Assembly (NCBI GenBank): GCA_037385045.1
Contig: JARRNJ010000038.1
Coordinates: 1-49,378, forward strand
Direction: 5' to 3'
Length of the DNA stretch: 49,378 nucleotides
From: JARRNJ01 sp037385045
GTDB lineage: Bacteria; Pseudomonadota; Gammaproteobacteria; JASBUN01
Part shown: positions 17,501 through 25,081 of the stretch, piece by piece
Layout: every line of letters begins with the position of its first letter
How positions within the stretch are numbered: the stretch's first letter is position 1
Notes under the pieces: model-generated
Told to the model about the DNA's origin: nothing
What the model saw: the letters and a program-made list of their open reading frames with translations, nothing else
Databases searched by the model: none
Made by a program: the position numbers and the translations under genes

Positions 17501-17891
17501 CTCGTAGGTCTCGTAGCCCGGATGAAGCGCAGCGTAATCCGGGGGGCCGACAATACTGCCGAATGCAGGCAGCCACAACGCCGCACACCCCGGCACACCC
17601 TGCTCCAGATCCCGCCGTTGCAGGTGATAAGCCCCCTTGGCCGCCTTGCGCCGGCCGCGGGTAATGAGTTCCGCCAGATTGCCGTAGCCGTTGCGGTCCA
17701 TGGCCAACAGCACCAGCTTCGGTCCGTCGGCCAGCTGTATCTCGCTGCCGACCCAGGGAGCACTCGTCGGTCAGTGCCAATGCCTGATAGCCCAGTGCCG
17801 CCGCGCGTTGCACCAGCTCTTCTGGACGCGAGGCGCCGCGCAGAAAAGTGAAATTGCTGAGGCAATGCAGTTCGGCGTAATACGCAGGCAT
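14582..17891 (-). pseudogene. dnaE2: Error-prone DNA polymerase DnaE2 (ImuC), frameshifted near the N-terminus
   Basis: The protein starts MPAYYAELHCLSNFTFLRGA (PHP domain) and reads normally to LALTDECSL. It then changes frame near 17748-17757 and resumes at VGSEIQLADGPKLVLLA. About 18 conserved residues that normally separate these blocks are absent, so a deletion that is not a multiple of 3 is likely. The remaining ~1045 codons are open and include the polymerase metal site PPDIDVDFEHERR. Two unusual insertions occur: repeat-derived sequence at 17402-17543 and a low-GC stretch around 15300-15430. DnaE2 works with ImuA and ImuB in damage-induced mutagenesis. Functional if the frameshift is an error; otherwise the gene is dead. 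Confidence 0.88.
17402..17543. repeat. Three GTAG-headed REP-like units inside dnaE2
   Basis: Units at 17402-17432 and 17513-17543 read GTAGCCCGGATG...AATCCGGG on the + strand. A more divergent unit at about 17464-17493 is in the opposite orientation. Each has a GTAG head and CCCGGAT/ATCCGGG stem arms. The alternating orientation matches a BIME-type cluster. They lie in frame within the polymerase gene and encode repeated AALHPGYE peptides on the minus strand. Confidence 0.8.
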
Positions 17892-18348
17892 ATCGATTTC
17901 CAAAGCCGAAGTGCCAGCTCACAGCAGAGGCGGGGTTGAATTGCCCCAGCCGGCGGTCACGGGAATCGAGGCGATGATCCCGCATATGAGGCGCGCATCG
18001 GTTAGCGGGCGCCGGACGGTGTGGCGCCGATGTGCGCGTCCGTTGCCAAAGCCACACCCCGGTCGAAAATACCATGGTATTGATGGTTTCTTGTCCGCCG
18101 GACGCGGCATGCTGTTCCAATGGATTGGTTTATTCTTGGAAGATGGTGCTTTCACGGCGGTTTGATTTCCCACATCGGTTGATTCAAGACGCTGGAATCC
18201 TGGCAGGGATGGTTCGCAGCCCATGGCGCTGCGTTGCCGGGCTCCGGCTGCGTTGCCATGCCGGAAGGGCGCACAAGCCATGGTGGCTGCCCTTCGGGCG
18301 ACCGGAGCCGGCGATCGCCCCCGGTTGCCCGGTGGACAGGGCGTTGCC
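17892..18348. other. Intergenic region between dnaE2 and the 18349 gene
   Basis: This 457-nt divergent region holds a perfect 14-nt palindrome AATACCATGGTATT at 18068-18081, a possible operator. I do not see a LexA box like those of imuA and lexA. No credible gene was found; the + strand frame leading into 18349 is an upstream extension. Confidence 0.5.
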
Positions 18349-18909
18349 ATGAATCGATGGGTCCTGGCAGCGCTGGCCGCTGTGATCCTGGTGTTGGTCA
18401 CGGTGGCCGCGCTGCGGCCGAAACCCGATGACGAGCATCTGGTGCAACTGCAGCCGTTGCCGGGCGGGCCATGGCAGGAGCGGCAACGCAGTCATAACAA
18501 TATTCATGAGACACTGTGGGTGAATCGACAGAAGCAACAATCGCTGTCGGTCATCGTTTCGCGCCCGGAAGCGGGTGAACCGGTGATGAAGTTCCACAAC
18601 AAGGACGACGCGATCGGGCGCAAGGCGTGCCACAAGTACTCCAGCCAAATCCTCGGCAACATCCTCGACAATGGTTATCCCACATTGACATCCACCTCCA
18701 CCTGCGTGCGCGGCGAGCAGTTCAAATCGGTTACGCTGCGCAAAGTCATTTCCGGTCGCGACGCGCTGTACGTGGTGCAAAAAGTCTGGAAAGACCCGGT
18801 GAGCGATGACAGTTGGAACCGCTGGCTGGGTTACCTGAAACGGGTGCGGCTGTGTGACGACCGTACCGCCGAGCATCCATGCCCCCATTCGGTCCACACG
18901 GGTGATTGA
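18349..18909 (+). CDS. Hypothetical membrane-anchored protein
   Basis: The product is 186 aa with a single N-terminal hydrophobic segment (about 4-22, WVLAALAAVILVLVTVAAL) and a soluble remainder carrying three Cys (in KACHKY, TSTCVRG and RLCDD). Start at MNRWVLAAL was preferred because it places the anchor at the N-terminus. I do not recognise the family. It lies on the opposite strand between imuB and dnaE2 and separates a cassette that is usually contiguous. The C-terminal half has a conserved-looking DDSWNRWLGYLKRVRLCDD. It may be unrelated to mutagenesis. Confidence 0.65.
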   Translation: MNRWVLAALAAVILVLVTVAALRPKPDDEHLVQLQPLPGGPWQERQRSHNNIHETLWVNRQKQQSLSVIVSRPEAGEPVMKFHNKDDAIGRKACHKYSSQILGNILDNGYPTLTSTSTCVRGEQFKSVTLRKVISGRDALYVVQKVWKDPVSDDSWNRWLGYLKRVRLCDDRTAEHPCPHSVHTGD

Positions 18910-18925
18910 CCGAAAGACCCATGAC

Positions 18926-20371
18926 TCAGCCGAACACACCGTGCAGGAACCAGCGCCCGGGTTTGCGTAATTCGCGAAACACCCAGAAACGCTCGTGCTG
19001 TTCGTTGCGGGCGACGAAGTAGTCGCGGGCGGCATCCCTGCCGTCCCACCAGCCGCTTTCGATCCGCTCCGGACCCCGTTCCAGCAGCAGGCGCCCGTCC
19101 AGCCACGGCAGTCCTTCGCATACCTTCAACGGTTCGGGACGGCGCAGCAGCCACAGCGGCCGCGCCGGATTGCCGCCGCTGTCGTGGAACTGGCCGGGGT
19201 CGCAGTAACGCCAGGCCCGTTCGGGGCGGTGCTCCGCCACCGGCGCCACGCCGCGCACGGCGTCGTGGCCCAGCCGTGCACGCAGGCGTTCCACCAGTTG
19301 CGGCCAATCCTGGCGCTGGCTGCGGGCCGCGGTGAACAGATCCCGGTTGTCTTCGTTCAGGGTTGCCAGATGTTCGGCCTCCAGGCCGATGCCTGCCACC
19401 GGTGCCCGCAGCTCGAGGCGTTCCAGGCGTTCGCGCAACAGGCCCAACAGATGTTCGGCATCACGGCTGGGGCGCACCAGGCCCAGATCCAGCCGGGTAG
19501 GGGACGCATGATGATGGAGCAACGCCAGGCGGATCTGCTGCACGCCCTTGCCGCGGGCGCTCAGAAAGCCGCTCAATTCCAGCAACAGGCGGCGGCTGGC
19601 GAACAGTAATGCTTCGGTGGCGCTCACTTCGGCCGGCAGCGTCAGCTGGCGCTGGAACCGCTGTGGTTGTCTGAACGCCGGGCGCGGTTCCGGAATCCGT
19701 CCCAGGGCCCGGTCCAGGTACTGGACGAACTCCGGCCCCAAACGCCGCGCCAGCCCCGCGCGGGGCAGGTGCAGGCAGTCGCCGATGGTGCGCATGCCCA
19801 TGGCGCGCAGGCTCTGCAGCAGATACTCGGGCCGTTCCAGGATCTCGATGGGCAGCTGCCGCAGGATGGCGGCCAGGACGGTACGGTCGGTGACGGGACG
19901 GGAATAGGCGGCCCGGGCCAGCAGCCATGCACCCAGGGGCGTGGGCGCCACTGCGGTGCGCGGCCGGTAACCCAGTTCCCGCAAGCCGCGGACGACACGG
20001 CTGCGCAGGGATTCAGCGCCGCCGAACAATGACAGGCTGCCTTCGATTTCCAGCAACAGGCCCTGGGGTGGCTGCAGGCTGATGGTGGAGGTGAATTGTT
20101 CGGCCCAGGCCGCAATTCCCTGCAAAGCGGCAAGCTCGGCATCGGGGTCATAAACGTGGCTATGCAGAGTATCGGCCAGGGAAGCCGCCGCGCCCAGGGA
20201 CATGCCCGGTGCGATGCCGAGCCTTGCCGCGGCACGGTTGCGGGCATGAATCCACTGGCCGCTGCCGTTGCTGGTGTACACCACCAGCGGCTGGCCGCCG
20301 GTGTCTTCGACGCCGCCGCGCAGCAGCCGTTCCAAAGACAGGTGCGGCAGATAGACGCTAAGCCACAACAT
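18926..20371 (-). CDS. imuB: ImuB, inactive Y-family polymerase-like mutagenesis factor
   Basis: The product is 481 aa, typical of ImuB. It begins MLWLSVYLPHLSLERL, followed by a Y-family fold (LLEIEGSLSLFGG, LAPTPLGAWLLARA, IGDCLHLPRAGLARRLG) and ends RWFLHGVFG. Catalytic acidic residues of true Y-family polymerases are not evident, as expected for ImuB, which links DnaE2, ImuA and the beta clamp. The start at 20371 overlaps the end of imuA by 14 nt. A longer frame upstream is only read-through into imuA. Probably SOS-controlled from the box at 21007. Confidence 0.9.
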   Translation of the reverse strand: MLWLSVYLPHLSLERLLRGGVEDTGGQPLVVYTSNGSGQWIHARNRAAARLGIAPGMSLGAAASLADTLHSHVYDPDAELAALQGIAAWAEQFTSTISLQPPQGLLLEIEGSLSLFGGAESLRSRVVRGLRELGYRPRTAVAPTPLGAWLLARAAYSRPVTDRTVLAAILRQLPIEILERPEYLLQSLRAMGMRTIGDCLHLPRAGLARRLGPEFVQYLDRALGRIPEPRPAFRQPQRFQRQLTLPAEVSATEALLFASRRLLLELSGFLSARGKGVQQIRLALLHHHASPTRLDLGLVRPSRDAEHLLGLLRERLERLELRAPVAGIGLEAEHLATLNEDNRDLFTAARSQRQDWPQLVERLRARLGHDAVRGVAPVAEHRPERAWRYCDPGQFHDSGGNPARPLWLLRRPEPLKVCEGLPWLDGRLLLERGPERIESGWWDGRDAARDYFVARNEQHERFWVFRELRKPGRWFLHGVFG

Positions 20372-20987
20372 GTGCGCGCTCCACGAAAACCGGTTGCATT
20401 CCCCAGCCGCCGCGGCGTTTGAGCACCTGCACCTGCAGGCCGCCGGCGACGGGCGCCAGATGCAGGCGCAGTGCCGCGGGAGAAGCCTGTTTCGCCGCCG
20501 CCAGGGGACGGAACAGCACGCCTGCGGCATCGCCGGTCTCGGCCGCCAGTTGCAGCCGGCGCAGGATGCGGTTGTCGGGATGGGCGGCCCAGCCCAGTAC
20601 CGCGCCGCAGTTGCCGGAACGCAACGCCTGCTCCATGGCCCACAGCTGCTGCTCGACTTCCCCGGGATGGATGAGCAACAGCCGATCGAGCCGGATGCCG
20701 GCTGCCGCCAGGGCCGGCGCGTAAGGCAGATACGGCGGCTCCACCCAGGCCAGCCAGCGGTCATCGCGGCTGAGCCGGCCCAGGGCCGGCAGCAGCAAAC
20801 CCAGCTCGCCGATGCCACGGTGGTCCAGCAGCAGTTCGGTGAGGGCGCCCAGCGGCAGGCCGCCACCGGGCAGCTGCGCGTCGAGCCGGGCACAGCCGGT
20901 GGACGTGGTGCAGTGATGCCGGTCGCGGAGGGAGTGCTCCCCGCCGCGCCAGATATCGGCACGTTGCAACAGGTGGTCGAGGCTCAT
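20358..20987 (-). CDS. imuA: ImuA, RecA-like SOS mutagenesis protein
   Basis: The product is 209 aa. It matches the ImuA/SulA-like family with LDAQLPGGGLPLGALTELLL in place of a canonical Walker A, then GELGLLLPALGRLS and LLIHPGEVEQQLWAMEQALR. ImuA interacts with ImuB and RecA in damage-induced mutagenesis. It is the first gene of the imuAB operon. The ATG at 20987 lies 19 nt downstream of a LexA box, so the operon should be repressed by LexA and induced by DNA damage. No lesion is seen. Confidence 0.88.
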   Translation of the reverse strand: MSLDHLLQRADIWRGGEHSLRDRHHCTTSTGCARLDAQLPGGGLPLGALTELLLDHRGIGELGLLLPALGRLSRDDRWLAWVEPPYLPYAPALAAAGIRLDRLLLIHPGEVEQQLWAMEQALRSGNCGAVLGWAAHPDNRILRRLQLAAETGDAAGVLFRPLAAAKQASPAALRLHLAPVAGGLQVQVLKRRGGWGMQPVFVERAHVVA

Positions 20988-21006
20988 CGAATGGTTCTCG
21001 CTTGAA

Positions 21007-21026
21007 TAGTGTAAATATATACACTA
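21007..21026. promoter_or_regulatory. LexA (SOS) box of imuAB
   Basis: TAGTGTAAATATATACACTA has perfect 7-nt arms (TAGTGTA/TACACTA). It shares 17 of 20 positions with the site upstream of lexA at 32443-32462. It ends 20 nt before the imuA start codon, where it would block transcription. Confidence 0.88.
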
Positions 21027-21257
21027 CCTGGAAAGGGGTGCAAGGATTCCGGGGCTCGTTGAGAAAAATCCCGTGAGAACGACGGCTTGCATCCTGCCGG
21101 CATGCCGCGGTGGGGGACGCCGGCCATGTCGGCGGCCGGGCGGGGCTGTCCCCGACCGGCGTTCACAGCAGAATGGGACCAGCGTACTGGGTGCGAAACG
21201 ACGCCACTGATTCTGCAACCGCCATGGCCGGTGCCCAGCGATGCCGGGGGATTCGTC

Positions 21258-21398
21258 ATGGGACATTCCATGTTGCCGATCATGCTGCTGGCCGCGCTGG
21301 TGCTGACCGCCTGCGCAGCCGAAAACGTCGTCTCCGGCCGGGAGCCGCGGATTCAGGGGTGGACCCATTCCGGCGTCTGCGGCGGACTCGCTGTGTAA
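21258..21398 (+). CDS. Very small putative lipoprotein
   Basis: The product is 46 aa. It has a hydrophobic signal with lipobox LTAC (MLPIMLLAALVLTACAAEN) and then only about 25 residues. The ATG follows GCCGGGGGATTCGTC, with a weak Shine-Dalgarno sequence. It could be an entericidin-like small lipoprotein or the surviving head of a broken gene, since it stops immediately before REP-like sequence. A start at 21270 is also possible. Confidence 0.45.
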   Translation: MGHSMLPIMLLAALVLTACAAENVVSGREPRIQGWTHSGVCGGLAV

Positions 21399-21430
21399 AC
21401 TCACCAGGCGGTTCACGGAAAGGCAGCCCG

Positions 21431-21596
21431 TAGGTTGCGTTCGCCGCCGTAGGCGGCAACGCACCGTCTGGCTGAACGCGCCAGAGAAACGAGAAAAGAG
21501 CAGAGACGTGGTCTGGCGGCAACGGCATCGGGGCCATACCTCCGGCGGCTCGACCAGCCGCGAACGGTGCGCCGCCTGCGGCCGGCGCACCCTACC
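21431..21596. repeat. Inverted pair of GTAG-headed REP-like hairpins
   Basis: The first unit begins GTAGGTTGCG, with stem GCGTTCGCCGCC (21437-21448) and GGCGGCAACGC (21452-21462). The second is on the other strand and has a perfect 9-bp stem GGTGCGCCG (21566-21574)/CGGCGCACC (21583-21591) followed by CTAC. The two units point towards each other about 100 nt apart. No gene is seen between 21399 and 21692. Confidence 0.7.
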
Positions 21597-21692
21597 GGGA
21601 AGGCCGAGTAGTGAATGGCGGGCGGCGAGGATGGCAATTGCGGCTCCGCTGCTCGCCACTACGTTACAACTGGCGGATGCGTTTCACTTCAC

Positions 21693-22499
21693 TTAGAAGT
21701 AAAACTCTTTTTCCAGCCGCAGCCGCACCAGTGTCCGCTCGCTGGCCTTGGTCAGTCCGAAGGCCACGCCGCCGAGGATGTGGAAGGTGGGCGTGGGGCT
21801 GTAGGTCAGCGCCGGTGAGATCAGGTGGATCTGCTTGTCCCTGGGGTCGAAGTGATTGATGAAGCCGAAGTCGCCGAACATCTCCAGGCGCGGCTGCACG
21901 GTTTCGTTCATGCGGTAGATCAGGGCCGCGGCGTAACTCAGCTCCAGCCCGCGGGCGGTGTTGGCGCCCTTCAGCACTTTCTCCACGACGGGATTGACGT
22001 CCAGGGTCCATTTGCCGAAATCCTTTTCCATGATGCCGCGAATCTCCAGTTCGCGGGTGTCCTCGTCGTGTTTCGGCAGCTCGTATTCCACGTAGGCGCC
22101 CAGGTCCACGGGCAGCTGCCCCTTTTCGAAGAAGCTGGCGCGCAGGTGGTAACGCTGGCCGGTGAAGCCAAGGCCGCTGCTGCCGCGCGCATGGTTGAAA
22201 TCGCCGTAGCCGGAAATCTCCAGATGATTGGTCAGCCCGTAGGTGAGCTCCATGCTGGTGCGGGTCAGCCCTTCGTTGCCGTCGGCGGGGACGCGGCTGC
22301 CGCGGGCCGTGTGGGTGGTGGCGTTTTCCACTTCCAGCTCACCTTTGGCGGCGGTGCGGTAGCCGTAGACTTCCAACTCGTGATAGTTGAAGGCCAGCGC
22401 CGGCCGCGCGGCGCCGATGCCGATTCCGACCGCCACTGTGAAAATGGCCAGGGTTGGAAAGCGGGTACGGGTTCGTCTCTGTGGGGTGGTGTGGGTCAT
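21693..22499 (-). CDS. Putative outer-membrane beta-barrel protein
   Basis: The product is 268 aa. After a short basic leader it has a signal peptide (about residues 15-37, ending AARPALA). Then come alternating, aromatic-rich strands such as LEISGYGDFNHA, RYHLRASFFEKGQ and LEMFGDFGFINHF, ending with the typical C-terminal Phe (RLEKEFYF). This is a small barrel of the kind annotated as a transporter or porin. The frame stays open a further 180 nt upstream, but the ATG at 22499 puts the signal peptide at the right place. It lies downstream of the cupredoxin gene and probably shares its promoter. The substrate is unknown; iron or copper is suggested only by the neighbour. Confidence 0.7.
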   Translation of the reverse strand: MTHTTPQRRTRTRFPTLAIFTVAVGIGIGAARPALAFNYHELEVYGYRTAAKGELEVENATTHTARGSRVPADGNEGLTRTSMELTYGLTNHLEISGYGDFNHARGSSGLGFTGQRYHLRASFFEKGQLPVDLGAYVEYELPKHDEDTRELEIRGIMEKDFGKWTLDVNPVVEKVLKGANTARGLELSYAAALIYRMNETVQPRLEMFGDFGFINHFDPRDKQIHLISPALTYSPTPTFHILGGVAFGLTKASERTLVRLRLEKEFYF

Positions 22500-22689
22500 G
22501 ACACTGCCGTTGTCGTTCTGGGATCCGGCCGGTCCGGGGCCGTGAGGCCGCAGGGCAGTCATGTCGCAGCCGGCCCCCGGCATACGACGTGGTTTCTGAC
22601 GGAGAAGGGCGTAGAGCGTTTCCACCCACAGCACGGCTTGGCGATTTGTACGTCGAACCAGCAACCGGACGTTGGCCATGTGCCGCGTC

Positions 22690-23052
22690 CTAGTGCGCCA
22701 CGATCACACCGCGGGCGGTGTTCGGGTGGAAGTCGCCGAAGAACTTGTAGCGCCCCGGTTCCAGCGGCCCCAGAAAAACGCTGATGTGGTGGCCCGGCAC
22801 GACAATCTGTTCGCGGTTCAGGTCGGTGCTTTCGAACTCTTCGACGGCGGGACCCTTGTTGGTCACCCGCAGCTTGAATTTGCGCCCGGCGGGCACGGAG
22901 ACGGTTTGCGGACTGAAGTGGCCGGCCTGGACGGTCAGATCGATCACCGGCAGCTCCCCTGCAGGCGCCGGGGCGGCGGCTACGCCGGTCAGGAGCACGA
23001 TGGCGGCAACGCCGGTTGCGGCGCGTCGCAGGCGTGGCAACAGGGAAGACAT
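22690..23052 (-). CDS. Periplasmic cupredoxin-domain protein
   Basis: The product is 120 aa with a signal peptide (about 1-32, ending APAPAGE) and a single cupredoxin-like domain. GHFSPQTVSVPAGRKFKLRVTNKGP, AVEEFES, HHISVFLGPLEPG and FFGDFHPNTARG match the Cupredoxin_1 pattern seen in periplasmic iron/copper uptake partners. Such proteins often accompany FTR1-type permeases, but none is visible here. GGAGGTTCAAT precedes the ATG. Metal specificity is unproven; canonical type 1 Cu ligands are not all present. First gene of a likely two-gene operon with the barrel protein. Confidence 0.8.
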   Translation of the reverse strand: MSSLLPRLRRAATGVAAIVLLTGVAAAPAPAGELPVIDLTVQAGHFSPQTVSVPAGRKFKLRVTNKGPAVEEFESTDLNREQIVVPGHHISVFLGPLEPGRYKFFGDFHPNTARGVIVAH

Positions 23053-23096
23053 TGAACCTCCGGTCGCTGGATTAGTTCGTGGTAACGTATAACGCG

Positions 23097-23115
23097 AATA
23101 CTAACGATTCGTATT
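23097..23115. promoter_or_regulatory. 19-nt inverted repeat upstream of the cupredoxin gene, possible Fur-like site
   Basis: AATACTAACGATTCGTATT has arms AATAC/GTATT in an AT-rich patch 45 nt upstream of the cupredoxin start. About 10 of 19 positions agree with the Fur consensus, so this is only a suggestion. Confidence 0.3.
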
Positions 23116-23295
23116 AACTTAGACAACGGCTGTTAATTTGTGGAAATGCCATCCCGGGGCCGGTGTGCCCGTCTACAGTGGCTCGGGCGGCTCAGGGCAA
23201 AATCTGTTTGCCAGGAGCGCCAGTGGGCGGGTACGTTGTCGTTCTGGATTTGCGGCCCCGGGACGCAGACGGGCGAGGAGCGGCAACGCGGCGCG

Positions 23296-23952
23296 ATGAA
23301 AACGCTGTCTCACGATCAGGCGCGAATATTCTACGACCGCTTCGGTGCCAAACAGGACCTGCAGCGGTTTTACGAGGATCGTGCCGTCCAGGATCTGATG
23401 GATCACTTGGCACTGGGCTCGGCGCGGTCGGTGTTGGAATTCGGCTGCGGCACCGGGCGCCTGGCGCAGCGGATGCTGGACCGGGAACTCTGCAGCGAGG
23501 CCCGTTACCTGGGTATCGACATCAGCTCCACCATGATCGGCCTGGCGCAACGTCGCCTGCGGGCTTTCGGCGCCAGGGCCCGGGTGGTGCGCAGCGGCGG
23601 CGCCATGGAACTGGACGTGCAATCCGCCTCCTACGATCGCTTCCTCGCCGTTTACGTGCTGGACCTGTTGGCCGAGGAGGACATCGCGAAGCTGCTGCAC
23701 GAGGCCCATCGTATTCTTGCCGCCGGGGGCCGCCTGGGTCTGGTGAGCCTCACCCATGGAGCGACCGCGGCGGCACGTTTGGTGGAAAGAGCCTGGATGG
23801 CGCTGCATCGCCTGCGCCCGTCTCTGGTGGGCGGGTGCCGCCCGCTGCGCCTGACGGATTTCCTCGGCGGCTCGGACTGGGAAATCCTTCGTCAGCAGGC
23901 AATCACCCAGTGGGGCATCACCTCGGAAGTGGTGGTCGCCGCGCGGGTGTAG
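23296..23952 (+). CDS. Class I SAM-dependent methyltransferase
   Basis: The product is 218 aa. The SAM-binding motif I is VLEFGCGTGRLAQ (about residues 45-57), followed by YLGIDISSTMIGLAQRR (motif II) and LAVYVLDLLAEEDI. HRILAAGGRLGLVSL matches the usual motif III. The fold resembles UbiE/Methyltransf_11 enzymes. Substrate is unknown. I chose the ATG at 23296 since it follows GAGGAG and begins the conserved part; an earlier start would add a Cys/Trp-rich leader of doubtful reality. First of five + strand small genes. Confidence 0.88.
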   Translation: MKTLSHDQARIFYDRFGAKQDLQRFYEDRAVQDLMDHLALGSARSVLEFGCGTGRLAQRMLDRELCSEARYLGIDISSTMIGLAQRRLRAFGARARVVRSGGAMELDVQSASYDRFLAVYVLDLLAEEDIAKLLHEAHRILAAGGRLGLVSLTHGATAAARLVERAWMALHRLRPSLVGGCRPLRLTDFLGGSDWEILRQQAITQWGITSEVVVAARV

Positions 23953-23994
23953 CAGGTACCGACCGGCTACGCAACGGGACGGATTGGACCGCAC

Positions 23995-24384
23995 ATGCAC
24001 AGTGCCCTGGAACTGGCCGACTCTCGCATCGACCGGATCGTCGCCGCTGCCGACGAGGTGACGGTGCACTTTTCCCATGCTTATGTTCACCGCTCCAAGG
24101 GCAAAGCCGGCCGCGATCCGGGCACCGGCTGGAGTCAGGAGGCGGTGTTGACGCTGCACGACGCCCCGGCGCCAGATTCCATGCCGGGGTTGCCCGACAC
24201 CATTGTCGACGGGTGTCTGGAAGTGGGCGGAATCCGGTACGAGTTGATTCCGCTGCCGTTCAAGCGCAAGGCCGGCGCGCGGCTGCACGTACTGCTCGCG
24301 CACGGCGGCGAAATTACGCTGCGGGGCGAGCGGCCCATCATTGAGTTGCTGGGCAAAGCGATATTTCTCGAGCAGTTCTCCTGA
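23995..24384 (+). CDS. Conserved-looking hypothetical protein
   Basis: The product is 129 aa and soluble, with no Cys apart from CLEVGG. It contains FSHAYVHRSKGKAGRDPGTGW and GGIRYELIPLPFKR, suggesting a small beta-rich protein. I do not recognise the family with certainty. It starts 42 nt after the methyltransferase and is probably co-transcribed. Confidence 0.7.
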   Translation: MHSALELADSRIDRIVAAADEVTVHFSHAYVHRSKGKAGRDPGTGWSQEAVLTLHDAPAPDSMPGLPDTIVDGCLEVGGIRYELIPLPFKRKAGARLHVLLAHGGEITLRGERPIIELLGKAIFLEQFS

Positions 24385-24453
24385 TCCGCACCGCCGTCGA
24401 GCAGGTGCGCGAACGTGGCCAAACGGCGTTCCACCCTCAGACGAGGAGGCATC

Positions 24454-24645
24454 ATGAACTCCGATCCAGCGCGATTGTACGATCTGGCCCAGGCGGTGCG
24501 CGAAGCCTGCGTCGAAGCAGCAGTGGCCGGATACCAGAACGCCGCCATGAGCGGCCTGTGCCATGAGGGCGCCTGGGAGGCGGCGGTCAGCGCCATACGC
24601 ATGGTGGACGTGGCGGCGCTGGTGAAACAACACGAGAATGGGTAG
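24454..24645 (+). CDS. Small conserved hypothetical protein
   Basis: The product is 63 aa, with CVEAAVAGYQNAAMSGLCHEG and WEAAVSAIRMVDV. This all-helical short family is found widely in proteobacteria, sometimes mislabelled acetyltransferase; that is from memory. ACGAGGAGGCATC gives a strong Shine-Dalgarno sequence ahead of the ATG. Function is unknown. Confidence 0.75.
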   Translation: MNSDPARLYDLAQAVREACVEAAVAGYQNAAMSGLCHEGAWEAAVSAIRMVDVAALVKQHENG

Positions 24646-24685
24646 GCTGTGCCCAGAGCACAGGCCCATGGATTAGGTAGCGGAC

Positions 24686-25051
24686 ATGATTGCCGTGATT
24701 TTCGAGGTGATTCCGGCTCCGGGCAGGAAGCAGGAATATCTGGACATTGCCGCCGAGCTGCGGCCGCAACTGGAAGCGTTCGATGGCTTTGTTTCCATCG
24801 AACGCTTTGCCAGCCTGAGCGACGAGAACAAGATCCTGTCGCTGTCGTTCTGGCGCGACGAGGACTCGGTGCGCGCGTGGCGCCGCCATGAAGATCATCG
24901 TGCAGCCCAGAGCCGCGGTCGCGACGGCGTGTTCGCCGATTATCGATTGCGGGTCGCGGAAGTGTTGCGGGACTATGGCATGCATGAGCGCGGGCAGGCA
25001 CCGGTGGACAGCCTGGCGGTTCACGATGGCACGGATACCGATAAGCGCTAG
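24686..25051 (+). CDS. Antibiotic-biosynthesis-monooxygenase (ABM) fold protein
   Basis: The product is 121 aa and a single ferredoxin-like ABM domain: IAVIFEVIPAPGRKQEYLDI, GFVSIERFASL, ILSLSFWRDEDSVRAWRRHEDH. Such proteins form dimers that act as small monooxygenases, haem-degrading enzymes or ligand binders. No active-site residue allows a specific call. It follows the 63-aa gene by 40 nt. Confidence 0.85.
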   Translation: MIAVIFEVIPAPGRKQEYLDIAAELRPQLEAFDGFVSIERFASLSDENKILSLSFWRDEDSVRAWRRHEDHRAAQSRGRDGVFADYRLRVAEVLRDYGMHERGQAPVDSLAVHDGTDTDKR

Positions 25052-25081
25052 CCGGGATTTGATCGAGAGTCACCAAGTTCG

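Noticed and set aside
18926..20962. A single 678-codon ImuA-ImuB fusion
   Set aside because: The upstream half of this frame is out of frame with imuA; real ImuA is in another frame and ends 14 nt inside imuB.
22500..22679. N-terminal extension of the outer-membrane protein
   Set aside because: The frame is open but places the signal peptide 75 residues into the protein; the ATG at 22499 fits better.
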